Below are positions 1 to 7,647 of a stretch of DNA of 50,149 nucleotides, one piece after another. Under the pieces are notes generated by a model. The model worked only from the letters and a program-made list of their open reading frames with translations, did not search any database and was not told where the DNA came from. Source of the stretch: Magnetococcales bacterium. Lineage in GTDB: Bacteria; Pseudomonadota; Magnetococcia; Magnetococcales; Magnetaquicoccaceae. The position numbers and the translations under genes were made by a program. Where the stretch lies: positions 1 to 50,149 of the forward strand of contig JAANAU010000027.1 of assembly GCA_011089965.1 (NCBI GenBank). The letters are read 5' to 3'. Every line of letters starts with the position of its first letter. Within the stretch, counting starts at the first letter, position 1.

Positions 1-156
1 AAAAGATGCTCGTCTGAGGCATCAAATCAAAGAATCGTGAATTTGTAGTGCCACTCGCCAAAAAATAGCCTCGCAAGCTATTGATATATAAATTGATTTT
101 TTATAGCATGTTAAACCTGGGGTAGCATATTAAAAAAGTGACAGTATTTTATTGCC
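1..156. other. AT-rich non-coding edge
   Basis: No reading frame with coding character is seen in this AT-rich stretch downstream of the YgiT-type gene. No clear terminator hairpin or repeat was recognised. Confidence 0.4.
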
Positions 157-420
157 CTATGACTGGTGTTCTTTCACGGTAAAGTCCAGTCTTTTCAAGA
201 CGACGGCTTCAAAGTATCGCTCCCCGCAAAATGCGCACTCCAGGCAGGGAACATCCGTCACCACCAGAAGCCGCTCACCGCTTTGGTAAAGGTATTCAAC
301 CTGTTTGTCCGCCATGTTCCGATGGCCGCAGAAAGGACATTGTTCAACCAGGTCAGTCCCCCCCTTTCTGATTGCGTGGACACCTTGCAAAATTCCATCC
401 GTGGCACAATCCCATATCAA
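157..420 (-). CDS. YgiT-type zinc finger protein (MqsA-like N-terminal domain)
   Basis: An 87-residue protein with two CxxC pairs: CPFCG near residue 28 and, about 30 residues later, CLECAFCGERYFEA. This is the pattern of YgiT-type zinc fingers, the zinc-binding N-terminal half of MqsA-like antitoxins. There is no C-terminal helix-turn-helix, so it is a stand-alone zinc-finger protein. It lies 23 nt downstream of the DUF2442 gene and is probably cotranscribed with the DUF4160-DUF2442 pair. The usual partner of such proteins is a DUF4258 or MqsR-like toxin, which is not seen here. The first 25 residues are atypical for the family, so the true start could be further in. Role as an antitoxin is inferred from the family and context. 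Confidence 0.65.
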   Translation of the reverse strand: MIWDCATDGILQGVHAIRKGGTDLVEQCPFCGHRNMADKQVEYLYQSGERLLVVTDVPCLECAFCGERYFEAVVLKRLDFTVKEHQS

Positions 421-443
421 TCATTTTTTTCTGGGTCCGTTGA

Positions 444-686
444 CTACTTGCGCATCAGAAGCGTGTCAATAGAAACATCCTCGTCTACGGATGCCCAATG
501 AATCCCCACGCCCCCGCCGATGAATCGCCAATTCTTCCGTTGTTCATCCGTTGCCTCTTGCAATCTCGGAAACCATGCCAAAGGCGCGGCAACCTCGCGT
601 CCATCGGCCAGCATCACCCGGAGCATGTCCGCCGACACGACAACGTTGACCGCCAGAGGATCATATTCAACTGCCAAAGTGTTCAT
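444..686 (-). CDS. DUF2442 domain protein
   Basis: An 80-residue protein fitting DUF2442: a start resembling VVVSADMLRVMLADGREV, a central PLAWFPRLQEA segment and a C-terminal IHWASVDEDVSIDTLL. A GGAG-type ribosome binding site precedes the ATG. The start lies inside the end of the DUF4160 gene (20-base overlap), which argues for translational coupling. DUF4160 and DUF2442 genes commonly occur as adjacent pairs and are regarded as a toxin-antitoxin-like module, with DUF2442 as the putative antitoxin. No biochemical function can be read from the sequence. Confidence 0.75.
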   Translation of the reverse strand: MNTLAVEYDPLAVNVVVSADMLRVMLADGREVAAPLAWFPRLQEATDEQRKNWRFIGGGVGIHWASVDEDVSIDTLLMRK

Positions 687-903
687 GCCATCTCTCCTCG
701 AAAAATGTTTGCTGGTCTTTGACTATACGGGTCATTTCTGCCAGATCCTTTCCCTGAAATCCACGTGATCTGACTAGCATAACCGGATTCAACCAATATT
801 TGGCATACCCATCCCCCTTTTCAACATGAATGTGGGATGGTTCGTTTCCTTCCAGACTAAAGAAAAAAAATCGGTAGCCATTCTTTCTCGAAATAGTCGG
901 CAT
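667..903 (-). CDS. DUF4160 domain protein
   Basis: A 78-residue protein beginning MPTISRKNGYRFFFFSLEG and containing the typical EPSHIHVEKGDGYAKYWL segment, the hallmark of DUF4160. It is preceded by a GGAAAGGCG ribosome binding site and overlaps the following DUF2442 gene by 20 bases. In this family it is the presumed toxin of a type II-like pair, although experimental support for the family is thin. It starts 15 bases after the stop of an integrase remnant, suggesting that the cassette arrived with a mobile element. Confidence 0.75.
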   Translation of the reverse strand: MPTISRKNGYRFFFFSLEGNEPSHIHVEKGDGYAKYWLNPVMLVRSRGFQGKDLAEMTRIVKDQQTFFEERWHEHFGS

Positions 904-917
904 ACATTTCGCCTTTC

Positions 918-986
918 CTACTGCCCCAGCGCCAGCAAGGCAACAGCCTTGGCCTTGTGACCAGGAGCCAAGTGCGCATAACGTTC
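918..986 (-). pseudogene. C-terminal remnant of a tyrosine recombinase (integrase)
   Basis: Reading the minus strand from 986 to 918 gives ERYAHLAPGHKAKAVALLAL followed by GQ and a stop. This matches the extreme C-terminus of tyrosine recombinases, where the catalytic tyrosine sits in YAHLAPEH-like sequence. In the same frame upstream there is a ribosome binding site (GGAGGTGATC), an ATG at 1031 and nine codons ending in TAG, so the remnant is not translated as a functional protein. The rest of the integrase is missing. Confidence 0.7.
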
Positions 987-1140
987 TGAATTCGGAGCAA
1001 GCTATTGCAACAACCTGGTTCGGTCTTTCATGATCACCTCCTTTCCAGGCACACCTTTCGTGTGTGATCTGCCCGGCCAGAGGGTGAATGGTTTCCCATT
1101 TTCCGTTGGCCGACGTAGGCCGGGCATTCGGTGGGCAAGC

Positions 1141-1533
1141 TTATTCCAGACGCAGGGCGCTTTCTGCTGCGTGAGCAAGGAAACCGGAACGGCTCATGTG
1201 GCGTGTTCTGGCATAGTCGTCAATGCGCCTCACCAGAGGCTCGGGCAGACTGATATTCAACCGCAACGCCTTGGGGCGCACACGGCTCAGGTCGATATCG
1301 ATCATCATCCAGCCCCCCCCCTGGAACTCCTCCAGACAGGTCAACTCCTCCAGCGGGCGCGGCGGCGGGATCTCCATGGACTCACCATGGAAATGAACCT
1401 CCACCGCCTCTTGAACCATGGCAGGAATCTCCTTCCAGTCATCCGCCGCCGAAAAGCAGCCGGGGAAATCGGGGATCGTCACGCCATGGGCATGGTCCTT
1501 GTCACCTGGATGGACATAAACGGGATAAAACAT
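1141..1533 (-). CDS. hicB: HicB-family antitoxin
   Basis: A 130-residue protein with a HicB-like partial RNase H fold at the N-terminus (YPVYVHPGDKDHAHGVTIPD, then FPGCFSAADDW) and a ribbon-helix-helix DNA-binding end (RLNISLPEPLVRRIDDYA, then SRSGFLAHAAESAL). HicB neutralises the HicA mRNA interferase and usually represses its own operon. It lies directly after hicA, whose frame is broken, so the antitoxin may now be orphaned. An inverted repeat at 1727-1740 just upstream of hicA is a candidate operator. Confidence 0.85.
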   Translation of the reverse strand: MFYPVYVHPGDKDHAHGVTIPDFPGCFSAADDWKEIPAMVQEAVEVHFHGESMEIPPPRPLEELTCLEEFQGGGWMMIDIDLSRVRPKALRLNISLPEPLVRRIDDYARTRHMSRSGFLAHAAESALRLE

Positions 1534-1535
1534 GC

Positions 1536-1723
1536 ATCACCTCCATTCCCAGCCAGCTTGCCGGAAGATATTACGCGGTTCCAACGGGAATATCTTTGCG
1601 CGGGTGTGGAACCACTACATGGCCCGGCTTGCCAGGATGTTTGAATTTCTGGTGGCTCCCCTGACCGCTCACCAGCTCCCACCCTTCGGCTTGAAGCCGC
1701 TTGACGATATCCGCGCCATTCAT
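1536..1723 (-). pseudogene. hicA: HicA mRNA interferase toxin gene, frameshifted
   Basis: From ATG 1723 the minus strand encodes a normal HicA start (MNGADIVKRLQAEGWELVSG), the catalytic-histidine segment GSHQKFKHP and VVVPHPRKDIPVGT. The frame then ends at a TAA at 1571-1573 after 50 codons. A shift of frame at that point recovers the missing family end, RNIFRQAGWEWR, followed by TGA at 1536-1538, just before hicB. A loss of two bases (expected ACC-GTG-CGT, seen ACC-G-CGT) explains this. The catalytic part is present in the truncated product, so complete loss of activity cannot be assumed, but the C-terminal helix is gone. A sequencing error is possible. Confidence 0.8.
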
Positions 1724-1726
1724 TCT

Positions 1727-1740
1727 GTGTAATCCTACAC
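1727..1740. promoter_or_regulatory. Inverted repeat, candidate HicB operator
   Basis: GTGTA-ATCC-TACAC is a perfect inverted repeat of 5-bp arms, ending 4 bases upstream of the hicA start codon. HicB proteins with ribbon-helix-helix ends bind short palindromes in the hicAB promoter, so this is a reasonable operator candidate. Its function is inferred. Confidence 0.45.
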
Positions 1741-1756
1741 ACTCTTTTCGATGCCG

Positions 1757-1978
1757 TCACGCCTTTTGATCTCTATCACGTCCGCCTTGGGTGTGCCATT
1801 CAGCGCGGCGGCGATCTTGGCCACTGATGCGGTCGGCGGCCACCTTGAGGGGATCGGCGAACAGGTGGGCATATCGGGCGGTCACGGTTGGGGTCTTGTG
1901 ACCCAGCAACGCGCCCACGATTGGCAACCCCATGCCGGAGATCACCCCCACCGATGAGCCACCGTTGACATAAAGCAC
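1757..1978 (-). pseudogene. Second integrase remnant (tyrosine recombinase C-terminus)
   Basis: The minus strand encodes ISGMGLPIVGALLGHKTP followed by TVTARYAHLFADPLKVAAD, the classic box II end of tyrosine recombinases: the LLGH motif with its histidine, then the catalytic tyrosine in RYAHL. The sequence before it lacks the N-terminal and core domains and no normal start is seen (the frame opens at a GTG). It is unlike the remnant at 918-986, so two different integrases have decayed here. Together they mark an old integration site left of the housekeeping genes. Confidence 0.8.
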
Positions 1979-2043
1979 GATTTCACATGTTCCATCGAAT
2001 GGGTTTCAGCAAGGGGGCTGTAGAGGTCATCTCGACCATCCCA

Positions 2044-2355
2044 TCACTTTTGCAGCGTGCGCGCCAGTTTGCTTTCCACACTGGAGATCTTGCCATGCAG
2101 CCGATCTGTTGCACCTTGCCGATAGTCAGCCTTGATGGAGATGGAGATCCGGTTGCAATCCGCCTGCATCCGGATCAGACACTCCTTGACCACGGCCATC
2201 ACCTCATCCCACTCCCCTTCCAGACAGGTTCCCATGGGTCCAAGCTTATAAGCCACCCCACTCTGATCGATGATATCCAGGGAGCGGGCCACATAGGCAC
2301 TGACGCTCTCCCCCTTGTCCAACGGGGTCATGGACAACTCCAGCAACACACTCAT
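2044..2355 (-). CDS. MTH1187-family thiamine-binding protein
   Basis: A 103-residue protein of the MTH1187/YkoF-like fold (formerly DUF77). It begins MSVLLELSMTPLDKGESVSAYVARSL and carries the family segments YKLGPMGTCLEGEWDEVMAV and RISISIKADYRQGA. Members bind thiamine or a related heterocycle and are cytoplasmic. It stands alone between an integrase remnant and pepF, preceded by a GAGGTGTTGCC ribosome binding site. No thiamine biosynthesis gene is nearby, so the physiological role remains open. Confidence 0.85.
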   Translation of the reverse strand: MSVLLELSMTPLDKGESVSAYVARSLDIIDQSGVAYKLGPMGTCLEGEWDEVMAVVKECLIRMQADCNRISISIKADYRQGATDRLHGKISSVESKLARTLQK

Positions 2356-2423
2356 GGCAACACCTCCTCATTCAGGTCCGACTATCCAACATGGATCCAT
2401 AACCCACACCGGCCACAACCCGA

Positions 2424-4238
2424 TCATGACATGTGATCCGCCAAGGCTTCGGCTTCGGTCAGCATGGCACCCAGGCTGACCGCAATCCCTTCGCTCCAGA
2501 ACGATTCACTACCCGGATCCAGTCCGAACGGTGCCAACAACTCCTGAAGATCCCTGGAACCCCCAGCGCGCAGCAGATCCAGATAACGTGCCTCGAAATC
2601 ACTGCCCATTTTCCCTTGGACCGCATAGAGACTCTGGGTGAGCAGCTCGCCGCAGGCATAGGCATAGACATAGAACGGGTTGTGAAAATGGCTGATATAA
2701 CACCATAAATTCTCTGTGGCTTCGTAGGTGAAAACCTCTCCTTCCGGGCCATAATAGCGATGCAGGCTGCGCTGCCAGATCCGGCTCACCTCCGGAGCAC
2801 TCAACCGCCCCTGGTGGCCATGCACCTCTTGCTCAAAGGCGGAAAAACCGATCTGACGCACCACACTGTTGATAAAGTCCTCAATCCGCTCCATCAGCAG
2901 CGCCAGCAGGGCCGACCGGTTGCCCCCCTCACCGGACAGCCGCGCCCGCAGAAACCGGAAGGTGGTCATTTCCGCAAAGATGGATGCGGTCTCTGCATAG
3001 GCCATGGGTGCCGAAGCCAACAATGCTCCCTGGGTTGCACCGGCCAGAAGACCATGCACCGCGTGACCGAGTTCATGGGCCAAGGTCATGACATCGTTGT
3101 TGCTTTCCTGATAATTCATCAATACGTACGAGTGGCATTGCCCCTCCGGCACCACCACCGAATAGTTGAAGGCTCCGCTCTGTTTGGCCGGTCGCAACTG
3201 AGCATCGATGGCCCGGACAGTGACCACCCGGGTTGCCAACTGCGCCAAAGTCGGACTGAAGCTGGCAAACGCCGCACAGACCAATGGCACCGCCTCATCA
3301 TAGGGGATGCGGGTGCGGTCTGCAAATGGCAGTTTGGCATTCCGATCACTCCACCGCAAACACGAAAGACCGAGCAGACGGGCCTTGAGCCGGTAATACC
3401 TTTGACACAAGGGGGCAGCCACCCGTTCCACAGCCTGATGCAAGGCCGTCACCACGGATGCGGGCAGACGGTTGCTGCGGTTGCGATACTCCATCGGATG
3501 CTGGTACCCCCGTTCCTGATCTTCCACCCGTTTGCCACCCACCACCATGGTCAAAACCTGAGCGGAAAAACGGGCAAAGGCACCACCCAACCCCTGGTTC
3601 AAGGCCACCAGAATGGCAAATCGTTGATCAGGATCGGGTTCCACACGCAACCGGTGCAGGGTCTCTTCCAACGTGGCCGACCCTTCAGGCAAGGCAAAAC
3701 GCAAATCCGCCTCCACCTCGTCATAATAAGCCGACCAGGAGCCGGGTCCAAACGTCGCCCGCCTGGTCAAAGCGGCCTCAACCTCGGTGGAGAGCAAAAA
3801 CGGACGTTGCCGGCGCACCTCTTCGATCCAGGGGCGCAAACGGTGACACCGGGCATCGATAGCGATCTGCCTGACACACACCTCCTCAGGCAAAGCCGCC
3901 AGCTCAATGGCAAAAAACGTGGCATGTTCACCATGCAGACGATCCAGCAGTTGATTGACGGCATGCAGTCGATTCTTGACCTCCTCATCTTCCAGATTGG
4001 CCGCATGACGTAAATGCAAATAGAGATAGATCCGATTCAGATGCTCTGTGATCCGTTCCCAGGCATCCAGGGCATCTCCAAGCCGTTCGCCCAACCGGCC
4101 GCGAAAAGAGGCCGCAAAAGCCGGAAAATGGCTCTCCACCCACGCCAGATCCGCCTGAAATGCCGGATCATCCAACTCTCGATAGATCGGGGTCAGATCC
4201 CAAACCAAAGAATGGGCACTCAACGTGTCATCGTTCAT
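2424..4238 (-). CDS. pepF: Oligoendopeptidase F, M3 family metallopeptidase
   Basis: A 604-residue cytoplasmic zinc metallopeptidase of family M3 that hydrolyses short peptides. The zinc-binding HELGH motif is at about residues 388-392 and a candidate third ligand is Glu 416 in AETASIFAEM. The substrate-shaping C-terminal end (FHNPFYVYAYACGELL) is also typical of PepF. The ATG at 4238 is preferred because GAGGGAGAAACG lies just before it; an upstream in-frame ATG at 4292 has no such site. It is monocistronic and divergent from the PilZ gene. Length agrees with the family (about 600 residues). Confidence 0.92.
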   Translation of the reverse strand: MNDDTLSAHSLVWDLTPIYRELDDPAFQADLAWVESHFPAFAASFRGRLGERLGDALDAWERITEHLNRIYLYLHLRHAANLEDEEVKNRLHAVNQLLDRLHGEHATFFAIELAALPEEVCVRQIAIDARCHRLRPWIEEVRRQRPFLLSTEVEAALTRRATFGPGSWSAYYDEVEADLRFALPEGSATLEETLHRLRVEPDPDQRFAILVALNQGLGGAFARFSAQVLTMVVGGKRVEDQERGYQHPMEYRNRSNRLPASVVTALHQAVERVAAPLCQRYYRLKARLLGLSCLRWSDRNAKLPFADRTRIPYDEAVPLVCAAFASFSPTLAQLATRVVTVRAIDAQLRPAKQSGAFNYSVVVPEGQCHSYVLMNYQESNNDVMTLAHELGHAVHGLLAGATQGALLASAPMAYAETASIFAEMTTFRFLRARLSGEGGNRSALLALLMERIEDFINSVVRQIGFSAFEQEVHGHQGRLSAPEVSRIWQRSLHRYYGPEGEVFTYEATENLWCYISHFHNPFYVYAYACGELLTQSLYAVQGKMGSDFEARYLDLLRAGGSRDLQELLAPFGLDPGSESFWSEGIAVSLGAMLTEAEALADHMS

Positions 4239-4440
4239 CGTTTCTCCCTCTTGCAAAAACACCCATCGCCACCCGTCCATTCTACGGACCATTCCTGACG
4301 CTTGTCACCCGAATTTTCCGCTGACCTGGGGATCATTTATGAAAAAATTGCAATTTCTGACTTTTTTTGATGGATTTTCACAATAAATACCGCTATCATC
4401 AATGAATGAACAATCAGAAATTTCATCCAGGGAAGCAGCC

Positions 4441-4746
4441 ATGCAGAGTCTGAACCGGGCAGAACGCTTCGAGGTGAAGGCACGGGTCTTGCTGGAACTG
4501 AGCGATAAACGTGCATTCATTGGCAATACGGTCAATGTCAGTGCCAGCGGGGTCTTCTTTGATATCGGCTACCCCCCTTTCCAGGTAGAGCTTCATGAGA
4601 ATGGATTATTGCATCTCATGCCATTGGTTATGAAAAATGTCATACCCTGCCAGATCGCCCGTTTGACCCCCACCGGCATTGCCATTCAATTCCTGGAGAA
4701 CCAACCTGCCGGTCTCACCTCGCAACTGCTGATCGTTCCCTGGTGA
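4441..4746 (+). CDS. PilZ-domain protein
   Basis: A short protein of about 101 residues consisting of one PilZ domain: an arginine-containing start (RAERFEVKARVLLEL), the NVSASGVFFD motif corresponding to D/NxSxxG, and a hydrophobic beta-strand end (TGIAIQFLE). PilZ domains bind cyclic di-GMP and switch motility or exopolysaccharide outputs. The first arginine motif is RxxRF rather than the usual RxxxR, so binding is probable but not certain. The start at 4441 has AGGGAAG upstream; an in-frame ATG at 4402 has no visible ribosome binding site but would add 13 residues. Confidence 0.75.
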   Translation: MQSLNRAERFEVKARVLLELSDKRAFIGNTVNVSASGVFFDIGYPPFQVELHENGLLHLMPLVMKNVIPCQIARLTPTGIAIQFLENQPAGLTSQLLIVPW

Positions 4747-4764
4747 GCCTTGGAACGTTGCGAT

Positions 4765-5793
4765 TCACCCTTCATGATCCTGGAAAATCAAAGTCGATTG
4801 GCCACCCAGTTTCCACTGGGTCACGGAGCGGGTCGCCTCGGCATGGGTCGGGAATGGTCCCACCCGGACGCGAAACAACGTCCCCTCCTTGTTTTTGACC
4901 ACACGCGCTGGCACACCCCGCTTGTGCAACTCCCCCACCATGGTGGCAGCCCGTTGTGCGTCATTGAAAACCCCCAACTGCACAACGTAATTTCCGGTCT
5001 TGGCAGCACTCTTCTCTGGGGTGGCTGCCTGGCGTGCAGCGCCATCCGCCAAGGTGGCAGGTTTGACCGGAGTCCCGTCCAAAGGCTCTTCCAAAGGAAC
5101 CACCACCTTCTTTTTGGCCAGTTCACGATAAAAGGTGATATCCAGATCCGGCGGCTTGGCCTTGGGAGCCAGCTCCTTGGGAGCAGACGGCATGGGAGGA
5201 TCTTCGCTCTCTTTGGTCTCTTTGGTCTCTTTGGTCTCTTTGAGATCTTTGTTGGTTTTGCTTTCCGTCTCTGCGACCACACTCTCCGGAGTGGTTTTGG
5301 TTTGCTCGTGCGACCTGCTTTTGGAATCAACCGGCTTGCCTGCACCCTCTGCCCCTTTTTTGACGGGTACAGCCCCCGGAGTGCCCTTGTGCCGTGTTGG
5401 AGCCGGTGTCACGGCTTCATCCAATGCCAAAGGGTTCTCTTGTGCTTCGAAACGGGCGGTGGGATCGGTCAAAGAGGGGGAGTCGATCAAGGCCAACTTG
5501 CGCGTTTCCGGTTTGCTTTCCGGGGCAGAGCCTGCCGCAGCCGACTCCTTGCGGGATTCGGCTGCTGGTGCTGCCAGGGCTGGTTGGGTGGTTTTCAGAT
5601 GGGCGGCAATCTCTTCTTCCAAAGCCTTGCTTTCAGAGGGCGAGGCCATCTCCGACTGCCGGGGAGGCGGAGAAGAGGAGAAAATCCAATACAACACCAC
5701 CCCTGCCAGGAGTCCGAGCACCAACAGGGGACGACCCAATTTCCGGTTCCGATGACGCCGGAACTGCTTGGAGGTGGGATAACGAGGGTTCAC
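4765..5793 (-). CDS. SPOR-domain membrane protein
   Basis: A 342-residue protein with a short basic cytoplasmic N-terminus, one membrane segment (about residues 20-38, RPLLVLGLLAGVVLYWIF), a long low-complexity periplasmic linker rich in Lys, Glu, Ser and Pro, and a C-terminal SPOR domain (from about residue 267, YVVQLGVFNDAQRAATMV, to SVTQWKLGG). SPOR domains bind denuded septal peptidoglycan, so a role at the division site is likely. The start overlaps the argS stop by four bases (ATGA), so the two are translationally coupled. The linker holds a KET tripeptide repeat. It resembles DedD- or FtsN-like proteins but cannot be assigned to either. Confidence 0.85.
   Translation of the reverse strand: MNPRYPTSKQFRRHRNRKLGRPLLVLGLLAGVVLYWIFSSSPPPRQSEMASPSESKALEEEIAAHLKTTQPALAAPAAESRKESAAAGSAPESKPETRKLALIDSPSLTDPTARFEAQENPLALDEAVTPAPTRHKGTPGAVPVKKGAEGAGKPVDSKSRSHEQTKTTPESVVAETESKTNKDLKETKETKETKESEDPPMPSAPKELAPKAKPPDLDITFYRELAKKKVVVPLEEPLDGTPVKPATLADGAARQAATPEKSAAKTGNYVVQLGVFNDAQRAATMVGELHKRGVPARVVKNKEGTLFRVRVGPFPTHAEATRSVTQWKLGGQSTLIFQDHEG
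5213..5250 (-). repeat. 9-bp tandem repeat coding for KET
   Basis: About four tandem copies of a 9-base unit (ctctttggt on the plus strand) lie inside the SPOR-protein linker and encode repeated Lys-Glu-Thr. Being a multiple of three, copy-number change would alter linker length without breaking the frame. Confidence 0.7.
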
Positions 5794-7541
5794 ATCGATT
5801 CCGGAGCACTGACACCCAACAAATCCAACCCGTTGGCAATCACCCGTCCGGTCGCGCGGACGAGCGCCATGCGGGCACCACGCACCTGGGGATCCTCATC
5901 CAGAATGCGGAATTGATTATAATAGCCATGAAACGCTGCCGCCAGATCCGACAAATAGTAGGTCACCCGATGCGGCTCTCGACTCCAGGCCGCGCTTTCA
6001 ACCGTTTCCGGAAACAGTCCCAGCAGTCGGATCAGATCCAGCTCTTCCGGCGCTGTCAGCCGGGCCAGATCACCGGCCACATCTTCCAGTTCCCGTTCAC
6101 GCAGCTTCACCTCCAGCGAACAGACCCGCGCATGGGCATACTGCACATAAAACACCGGATTGTCGTTGGATTTGGACTTGGCCAGATCCAGATCGAAATC
6201 CAGACCAGCGCCTGAAGAGCGGGTCAGAAACCAGAAACGCACCGCATCCGCACCGGTCTCGTCCACCACGTCGCGCAAGGTGACAAAGGTGCCGGCCCGT
6301 TTGGACATGCGCACCTGTTTGCCGCCCTGGGTCAGATTGACCATCTGGGTCAGGACCACATCCAACAGCCCCTTGCGACCGGTCATGGCTTCCAGAGCTG
6401 CCTCCACCCGCTTGACATAACCCCCATGGTCTGCCCCCCACACATCAACCAGACGGGTATACCCGCGCTGGGCCTTGTCAAAATGGTAGGCGATATCGGC
6501 GGCAAAATAGGTGGGCGTGCCATCGGCCTTCAACAAGGGACGATCCGCATCATCCCCGAAGCGGGAAGCGCGAAACAAAAGCTGTTTCCGTCCATCCACC
6601 TCGTCGCTGTTCACCTCGCGTCCCTTGGGCGGTTCCAGAACCCCTTCATACAACCAACCCTGTTGGGACAGGTGCGACAATGCGCGCTCGATCCCTCCTT
6701 CCCGATGCAGACTCCGCTCCGAAAACCAGCGGTCAAAACGGATCTGCATCAACTCCAGATCTGCCCGGATCTCCTGCATCACCCAATCGATGGCAAAATC
6801 GATCACCGCCTCCGGGGGCCGTTCCAGAGTGGCACGGGTGCCATCACGCTCCGAAGCCGACAACCAGCGTTCGCCATCGCGTTCAATCAGGGCGCGGGCG
6901 ATTTCGGTCACATATTCGCCCGGATAATAGTCGGCTGGAGCCGAGGCTGGATATCCCAGACACTCCCGATATCGAAACAACACGGAACGCCCCAACACAT
7001 CAATCTGGGTGCCCGCGTCATTGATGTAATACTCCCGCTCCACCTGACAGCCGATGGCCGCAAACAGCCGGGCAATGGCATCACCGGTGACCGCTCCGCG
7101 ACCATGACCCACATGCATCGGACCTGTCGGGTTGGCCGACACGAACTCCACCAGAATCCGCTCCCCTGTGCCGACCTGCGTTTGCCCATACTTTGATCCA
7201 AGCTGCAAAATCTGCGGAATCAACTGGCGCAGCCTCTCCTCGGAGAGGTAAAAATTGAGAAATCCCGGTCCCGCAATGGTGCAGCGCACCCCGGAGGCTG
7301 GATCTGCGGCCATGGCATCCAGCAGACGTTGCGCCAGATCCCGTGGTTTCATGCCAGCCTGGCGCGCCAGGACCAACGCCGCATTGGTGGAAAAATCCCC
7401 ATGCGTTTTTTCCCGTGGACGCTCCACCTTGAACTCGGCGCTCCGTTCGGCAAACGCCCGGGCCAACTCTGGTGGCAACACCCCTTCTTGTGCCAGCCGT
7501 TCCAGGCCACGGATCACAAGGGCAATGACAATCTCCCGCAT
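5790..7541 (-). CDS. argS: Arginyl-tRNA synthetase
   Basis: A 583-residue class I aminoacyl-tRNA synthetase that charges tRNA-Arg. Class I signatures are present: HVGHGRGAV (HIGH motif, residues 143-146) after the typical VEFVSANPTGPMH, and VRMSKRAGTFVT (KMSK region). The N-terminal Add1 domain (residues 1-100, THGDFSTNAALVLA) and the DALR anticodon-binding end (RVTYYLSDLAAAFHGYYNQF) are both visible, so the protein is full length. It is followed by the overlapping SPOR gene. Confidence 0.97.
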   Translation of the reverse strand: MREIVIALVIRGLERLAQEGVLPPELARAFAERSAEFKVERPREKTHGDFSTNAALVLARQAGMKPRDLAQRLLDAMAADPASGVRCTIAGPGFLNFYLSEERLRQLIPQILQLGSKYGQTQVGTGERILVEFVSANPTGPMHVGHGRGAVTGDAIARLFAAIGCQVEREYYINDAGTQIDVLGRSVLFRYRECLGYPASAPADYYPGEYVTEIARALIERDGERWLSASERDGTRATLERPPEAVIDFAIDWVMQEIRADLELMQIRFDRWFSERSLHREGGIERALSHLSQQGWLYEGVLEPPKGREVNSDEVDGRKQLLFRASRFGDDADRPLLKADGTPTYFAADIAYHFDKAQRGYTRLVDVWGADHGGYVKRVEAALEAMTGRKGLLDVVLTQMVNLTQGGKQVRMSKRAGTFVTLRDVVDETGADAVRFWFLTRSSGAGLDFDLDLAKSKSNDNPVFYVQYAHARVCSLEVKLRERELEDVAGDLARLTAPEELDLIRLLGLFPETVESAAWSREPHRVTYYLSDLAAAFHGYYNQFRILDEDPQVRGARMALVRATGRVIANGLDLLGVSAPESM

Positions 7542-7647
7542 GACGACTCCCTCGCGCGGATTACGATACTTGAACAGTCTCTCAGTCTAACCGGATGGAG
7601 CTGGAAATGGCAACCGCTCAAAAGAGCCAAGATCAACCTGGGGGCAA

